A stretch of 64,000 bases of DNA from CAWEWH01 sp963812775 (GTDB lineage: Bacteria; Pseudomonadota; Alphaproteobacteria; Rhizobiales; Beijerinckiaceae). Below the pieces are notes generated by a model. The model was not told the origin of the DNA, made no database searches, and saw nothing but the letters and a program-made list of their open reading frames with translations. The DNA lies in assembly GCA_963812775.1 (NCBI GenBank), contig CAWEWH010000007.1, positions 434,001-498,000 on the forward strand, written 5' to 3'. The position numbers and the translations under genes were made by a program. This document shows positions 60,346 through 64,000 of this stretch, one piece after another; position 1 is the first letter of the stretch, and each line of letters starts with the position of its first letter.

Positions 60346-62566
60346 TCACATCGAGGCACTCCATAGGTCTTCTGGTAACTTGTAGAACGGTTTAAGGGTC
60401 GACCAGCTGGCTTCGGCCTCGATCTCAAAGTTGGCCACGACTTGGCTCATGCGACGCGGGCGGGTTCTCGTAGGGTCGACGACCATGAACCGGCGCTGGG
60501 GCTCGTTGGGGAGGCGCCTTGGCTCCTTCAGTCCGGCTGCCAGGAGGGCCCGCTTCAAGGTCAGGGGCTTCTCGAGGGGGCGACTCCGGTCCTGGTTGAA
60601 GAAGGTAACCCAGACCCGCACGTCTTCGACGGCGAGGACGATCTTCTCCTGGCTGTCCCGAACCATGCCGCCAAGGTCGTAGGCCAGCTGCTGCCCTACC
60701 GACCTCGACGCCTCGATGATCTCCTTCTTCATGCTGGTCGAGGGGGCATGGTCGCCAGTGCCGACGACGAAGTCGGGATCAGCAGCCAGCCTCCCCAGAT
60801 GACCACGAATGATGCCGAGGCCGTCGCCGTCTAGCCAGTCGTGGAACTCGATCCAGAACTCCTTCGGCCTCAGCTCCTCGGTGACTCGCGGGACGAGCCA
60901 GCGCCTATCCTCGTCGTCGAGGTGGAGAGCCTTCACTGAGTTGGAACAGGCGAAGGCATGGAGCCGGTTCTCGATGGTGTAAGGCTCGATGAACTTCTCG
61001 TTCACGTCGACGCTGACCTCGGTGATCTTGGCCTTCAGCTTGTCGTAGCCCTTTCGCGACTGACCGGAGTAAATTTCATGAATGACGGCCAGGCGCTTGT
61101 GGGCGATCCAGCCGTTGAAGTGAGAGTCGACGATGGTCTCCTCGGACGGAAAGGATGTGTTCCAAGGTCCGACCAGCGGCGCCAGGATGTCCTGGCCGAG
61201 CGTCGTCTTGCCGACGCCCTGAGTTCCGGAGACGAGGAGGAGGGAGTAGCGCATCCGAATGTCCGGGCGGGCGACGAGGGTGGCGACCCATCGTAAGACT
61301 TCCCGGCGATCTCCCTCGATGGGTATGAGCTGCTCCATGAAGTCGAGGAAGGGCGCTGCGTCTCCCTCGATGGGCTTGATCGTCGACGGTTGGAAGGTGT
61401 TGATGAGCCTGCGGCCGGCGTCGTGGATGAGGCCGGGCGGCTCGCCTGGCCGGTAGGCGATGCCGTCGGCCTTCGAGGAGAACTCGCGCATGAACAGCCG
61501 AGCCGTGTCCTCGGCATCGGAGAATGATCGAATGCGACCGTTGAACTTGGTCTTCGACCTGACCCGGTTGACCTGCCTGCGATGAACGAAGGCGTCGAGG
61601 TCCTCGACCCACAGCCACTCGTCGGCGAACTCCTTGCGAATCTTGAACACCGGTCGCTTGACGCCCTCGAACTCGAATGACGTCGGTAGCCCACGTCGCC
61701 GGGAATAGGCAGTCGTCGAGGGACGGGCCTCGATAGTGCTTGCCCCGCCACCAGCTCGGGCGATCCGGCCAAGGGTCGGCAAGATCGAAGTGGGCTGGGA
61801 AGTTCTCGTCGAACATCAACAGCAGCAGTGATCGCTTGAGAATCGAGGATATATCTCGCGCGGCGTTCTCGCCGCCGCCATCTCGGTCGCAGGCGATGGT
61901 GACGCGGACCTGTGGCCTGAGCTTGGTCACCGGGCTCCAGTCGACGCGCCGTGCCGAGTTGAAGCCGCCGGGCCAACCGAGGTGGACGTGTCGTTTCAAG
62001 TCTGCCGCCCAAGGATGGTCGTGGCCATCGTCCACCATCTTCTGAACGTGGCGAGCCGCCTTGGCCCCTTCATGGATCATGACCGCCATCGTCGTTGCCT
62101 TGAGGCGGTCGAGGCCGAACAGCGGCAAGAGCCCATCAGGCTCCATCATCCGCCACTCGCCATCCGACCAGAACGACCACGGCAGGTCTGGCTTGTCGCC
62201 GTCCTTGCGCCACTGGATGAAGAGGATCTTGTCGCCCGTCTGATCGCGGAAGACGACGAAGTGGGCCGGGTCGACGCCCGTCAGGAGAGGCGGCAAGCTA
62301 CTCTTGGTTGCCGGGATCGATCTCGGGAAGGTGGCGCCGGCAACCTCAGCATTGATCGCCGCCTTCTCTTCCTCGGTCGGGGCGAGGCTGTCGGCATCGC
62401 AGGCAATCTTGCCGTCCCTGATGGTGATGGTCGCGACGATGTTCTTGTAGCCGTCGTCGTCCGTCTCCTCGACGACGTAGCGTCGAAAATTTTTTTGGAC
62501 GGCACCGATGCGGGTGACGTAGGCTCTCAGCGCCGGCGTGTCGGGATCGGGACGAGGCACAATCAC
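60346..62566 (-). CDS. TOPRIM-SF3 primase-helicase of a mobile element (DUF5906-like), one frameshift
   Basis: About 740 residues if repaired. N-terminal part contains a TOPRIM-like core: TMAVMIHEGAKAARHVQ (catalytic Glu) and VRVTIACDRDGGGENAA (DxD). C-terminal D5/SF3-type helicase: Walker A VSGTQGVGKTT, Walker B-like LAVIHEIYSG, sensor region LHAFACSNSVKALHLDDEDRRWLVPRV. Such fusions replicate phages, satellites and plasmids. Near 61690, between FPATWAT and SFEFEGVKRP, the frame changes; the two pieces read 61076-62566 and 60346-61782. Overlaps the next upstream gene by 4 bp. Ends next to a nested inverted repeat. Confidence 0.85.
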
Positions 62567-62823
62567 TCCTCTCCCTTCTCATCCTCGAACACCTGCGGCT
62601 TGGCGCGTCGAACCCAGAGGGCATAACCGGGCCGCGCCCCCTTGGCGCGTCGAACCCAACGTCGCCCTGTTGACGGGTAGCCGGTGTCGGCCACCCGCTC
62701 GATGGACTCGAAGTTGCCGGCGCGCTTGACTTCGAGCGTTGCGAAGCCCTTGGGCCGCTGGCGCCAGTGCTTCTCGATTCCGTCGTGCTCTTTCATCCAG
62801 AAGGTGATGGTATTGTCGCTCAT
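62563..62823 (-). CDS. Mobile-element small protein, 86 residues
   Basis: MSDNTITFWMKEHDGIEKHW, then QRPKGFATLEVKRAGNFESIERVADTGYPSTGRRW and a repeated WVRRAKG...WVRRAKPQ motif (WVRRAK twice, 14 residues apart). Basic, soluble, unknown family. The corresponding DNA repeat CTTGGCGCGTCGAACCCA is at 62598-62615 and 62641-62658. Stop overlaps the primase-helicase start (ATGA), so it belongs to the same operon. Confidence 0.65.
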   Translation of the reverse strand: MSDNTITFWMKEHDGIEKHWRQRPKGFATLEVKRAGNFESIERVADTGYPSTGRRWVRRAKGARPGYALWVRRAKPQVFEDEKGEE

Positions 62824-62884
62824 CGTTTAGTCCTCTTAGAATCGTGAGGGGCCCGCAGCGTCAGCCGCGAGCCCCGGTGACGCG

Positions 62885-63100
62885 TCAGTCGAACGGATCG
62901 ACGCCGGCCCTGCCTGTCTTCCTTGGCAGTGCGTCGCGGAAGAACTGCTGCCAGTCCCGGTGGTGATCGATGAGGTGATGAAGGGCAGTCGCCATGGACA
63001 TGCCGCTCATCATCAGCAACCGGATGAACGCGATGTCGAGCTCGCTGGCCTTGTCGCGGTACTTCCTCATGACGATGACTCTAGGGTCGTCATCAGACAT
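62885..63100 (-). CDS. Mobile-element small protein, 71 residues
   Basis: MSDDDPRVIVMRKYRDKASE, LDIAFIRLLMMSGMSMATALHHLIDHHRDWQQFFRDAL, PRKTGRAGVDPFD. One helical core with a Met-rich hydrophobic face (LLMMSGMSMATAL) that might be a weak membrane or dimer helix. No family recognised. Its start lies inside the end of the small gene at 63093-63254 (8-bp overlap). Confidence 0.6.
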   Translation of the reverse strand: MSDDDPRVIVMRKYRDKASELDIAFIRLLMMSGMSMATALHHLIDHHRDWQQFFRDALPRKTGRAGVDPFD

Positions 63101-63254
63101 TGCGGCGCCCTCGCATCAATGACTCTAGGGCGCCCTCGGGAAATTCTTCGCAGGCGTAATTGAGGTGCCAGTTGGTGTCGTCTCTCATGGCCTTGAGCAA
63201 AGGGTAAACTCTCTCGTCGAGGACCTTCATGAGATCGTCAAAGTCGGCCTCCAT
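63093..63254 (-). CDS. Mobile-element small protein, 53 residues
   Basis: Reads MEADFDDLMKVLDERVYPLL, KAMRDDTNWHLNYACEEFPE, ending MRGRRNV before a TGA at 63093. Acidic helical protein; no family recognised. It overlaps the gene before it (stop at 63238) by 17 bp and the gene after it (start at 63100) by 8 bp, each in a different frame. The chained overlaps support its being real despite its size. Confidence 0.55.
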   Translation of the reverse strand: MEADFDDLMKVLDERVYPLLKAMRDDTNWHLNYACEEFPEGALESLMRGRRNV

Positions 63255-63429
63255 GTCGAAGTCCGCCGCCGCAGTGCTTCAGCACTTGTAGGGCGGCCTC
63301 GACGGAGTCGACGATGGTTATGAAGTTGAGGCCCTTCTTGTAGAACTTGATCCTCCCCGCCGTTTCCTTGGCGCTGGCGAGGGCATCTTTCGCCGACTGT
63401 TTGGCGGCGATGATTGAGTCTTCAGGCAT
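63238..63429 (-). CDS. Mobile-element small protein, 63 residues
   Basis: MPEDSIIAAKQSAKDALASA, KETAGRIKFYKKGLNFITIVDSVEAALQVLKHC, then Gly/Arg-rich end. Amphipathic helices; no family recognised. GGAG 9 bp before the ATG. First of the chain of overlapping small genes leading to the primase-helicase. Preceded by about 160 bp that separate it from the AlpA-like gene and contain a likely promoter. Confidence 0.6.
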   Translation of the reverse strand: MPEDSIIAAKQSAKDALASAKETAGRIKFYKKGLNFITIVDSVEAALQVLKHCGGGLRHGGRL

Positions 63430-63560
63430 TTGATTACTCCGTGGTTCTTGGATCTGCCGGTTTAAGAACGCTCATCCGACCCCGGCTCGGACGGATTGGA
63501 CAAACCCCTTGAAAGGGTAGTAGGATTCTTGTCTCTACTGTTCTTGGACAACTACTACTC

Positions 63561-63595
63561 AAGCCCGGCCGGTGACCTACACACTGGCCGGGCTT
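63561..63595. terminator. Terminator-like hairpin after the AlpA-like gene
   Basis: AAGCCCGGCC (63561-63570) and GGCCGGGCTT (63586-63595) form a perfect 10-bp stem with a 15-base loop. It ends 1 bp from the stop of the minus-strand AlpA-like gene. The T-rich side (TTTTCATTTT) is on the plus strand, so it would be a better terminator for plus-strand transcription; on the minus strand it may only slow RNA polymerase. Confidence 0.6.
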
Positions 63596-63596
63596 T

Positions 63597-63893
63597 TCAT
63601 TTTGGCTTCGTCTTGGTCTTGGGTTTCTTGGGCGGCTCAGGCAGCAAGCGCCGGCGCGGGCGATTGGCGAGCCAGTCGTCGATCTCAGACTTCTTCCAGG
63701 CGATCTTCGTCGTTCTGCCGTTGGGCGGACCGAGCTCAAGCGCCAATGGAAATTGGCCGTTGCGCATCCACGAGAACAGGGTGCCGTATGATACCCCGAG
63801 TGCCTCGAGGACTTGTGCCTTGCTGAGGAGGTCGGAAGTGGAAGTGGATGCACCGATGCGGCGCCCAGTCACTTCGGGACGGAGAGTAGTCAC
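63597..63893 (-). CDS. AlpA/excisionase-like DNA-binding protein
   Basis: Contains a winged-helix/MerR-type core: LLSKAQVLEALGVSYGTLFSWMRNGQFPLALELGPPNGRTTKIAWKKSEIDDWLANR, the layout of AlpA-like excisionases and P4-type regulators (helix-turn-helix, wing, 'W.xSEIxxWL' ending), followed by a Lys/Pro-rich tail. Typical role: prophage or integrative-element regulation and excision. Start uncertain; GTG 63893 gives a normal-sized N-terminus, and an ATG at 63980 extends it by 29 residues. No integrase is inside the window; it may lie to the right. Confidence 0.75.
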   Translation of the reverse strand: MTTLRPEVTGRRIGASTSTSDLLSKAQVLEALGVSYGTLFSWMRNGQFPLALELGPPNGRTTKIAWKKSEIDDWLANRPRRRLLPEPPKKPKTKTKPK

Positions 63894-64000
63894 GGTCCGG
63901 TGATCCCTTAAAGCGGGATGGCCGAACGGGTCCTTTGAAGAAAGCAAAAGGGCCCGCTGGCGCATCAGTGTTGCGCTCAAGCGGACCCCACGTTCGTGCG

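Noticed and set aside
60145..60428. Two short frames (plus and minus) crossing the nested inverted repeat
   Set aside because: They exist because the AT-rich palindrome lacks stops; no start signal or family similarity.
1..64000. tRNA, rRNA and CRISPR arrays
   Set aside because: No T-arm-like GGTTCGAATCC block, rRNA core sequence or regularly spaced direct repeat was seen on either strand by eye.

Overview
The window is GC-rich DNA from an alphaproteobacterium, most probably of the order Hyphomicrobiales (Rhizobiales), near the Bradyrhizobium / Xanthobacteraceae group. This placement rests on the Tad pilus locus, several small protein types common in that order (DUF2934, DUF6481, Cys-rich repeat, DUF2798, YidB-like), two liv-type ABC transporter operons, a CIRCE-controlled groEL, and two families of intergenic repeats seen in that group. 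No rRNA, tRNA or CRISPR array was found.

Layout: (1) 1-6.0 kb, minus strand: Tad/Flp pilus genes cpaB-cpaC-lipoprotein-cpaE-cpaF-tadB; tadB runs off the left edge. (2) 6.2-10.2 kb, plus strand: a secreted SNase-fold protein, a small conserved protein, a hybrid sensor histidine kinase and a DUF2934 protein. (3) 10.3-15.4 kb: two acyl-CoA dehydrogenases, an SDR oxidoreductase and a glycosyltransferase, all recognisable but broken by frameshifts, with a small secreted protein between them. (4) 15.5-18.9 kb: two LLM-class flavin oxidoreductases around a divergent TetR/DUF2798 pair with a clear palindromic operator. (5) 19.6-31.6 kb: an accessory region of small, secreted or unknown genes, with a solitary groEL and two closely related Crp/Fnr regulators about 7 kb apart. 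(6) 31.6-37.1 kb, minus strand: a complete branched-chain-amino-acid-type ABC transporter plus an odd extra ATPase without a signature motif. (7) 37.3-49.7 kb, plus strand: RpiR regulator, SDR, a soluble chemoreceptor, then a TctCBA uptake system followed by two sugar isomerase/epimerase-like TIM barrels, a TetR regulator, two Gfo/Idh/MocA dehydrogenases and a DUF993 protein. (8) 49.9-59.3 kb: lytic transglycosylase, amidase, membrane chemoreceptor and a second liv-type transporter with a permease-ATPase fusion. (9) 59.4-64.0 kb: a gene-poor, palindrome-rich stretch and then part of a mobile element (TOPRIM-SF3 primase-helicase, a series of overlapping small ORFs, AlpA-like DNA-binding protein).

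The most coherent new-looking system is the 40.7-49.7 kb catabolic block. One solute transporter, two oxidoreductases of the Gfo/Idh/MocA family and two TIM-barrel isomerase/epimerase-like enzymes form the enzyme set expected for an oxidise-eliminate-hydrate-reduce (3-keto sugar) route, with DUF993 as an unassigned member. The second candidate is the mobile element at the right end, whose primase-helicase gene ends exactly where a 123-bp nested inverted repeat begins.

Frameshifts are a general caution. At least fourteen interrupt otherwise well-conserved genes, and nine of them lie in 2.5 kb (11.1-13.5 kb). Several can be repaired by one base, two of them in a short homopolymer, so sequence error is as likely as gene decay.
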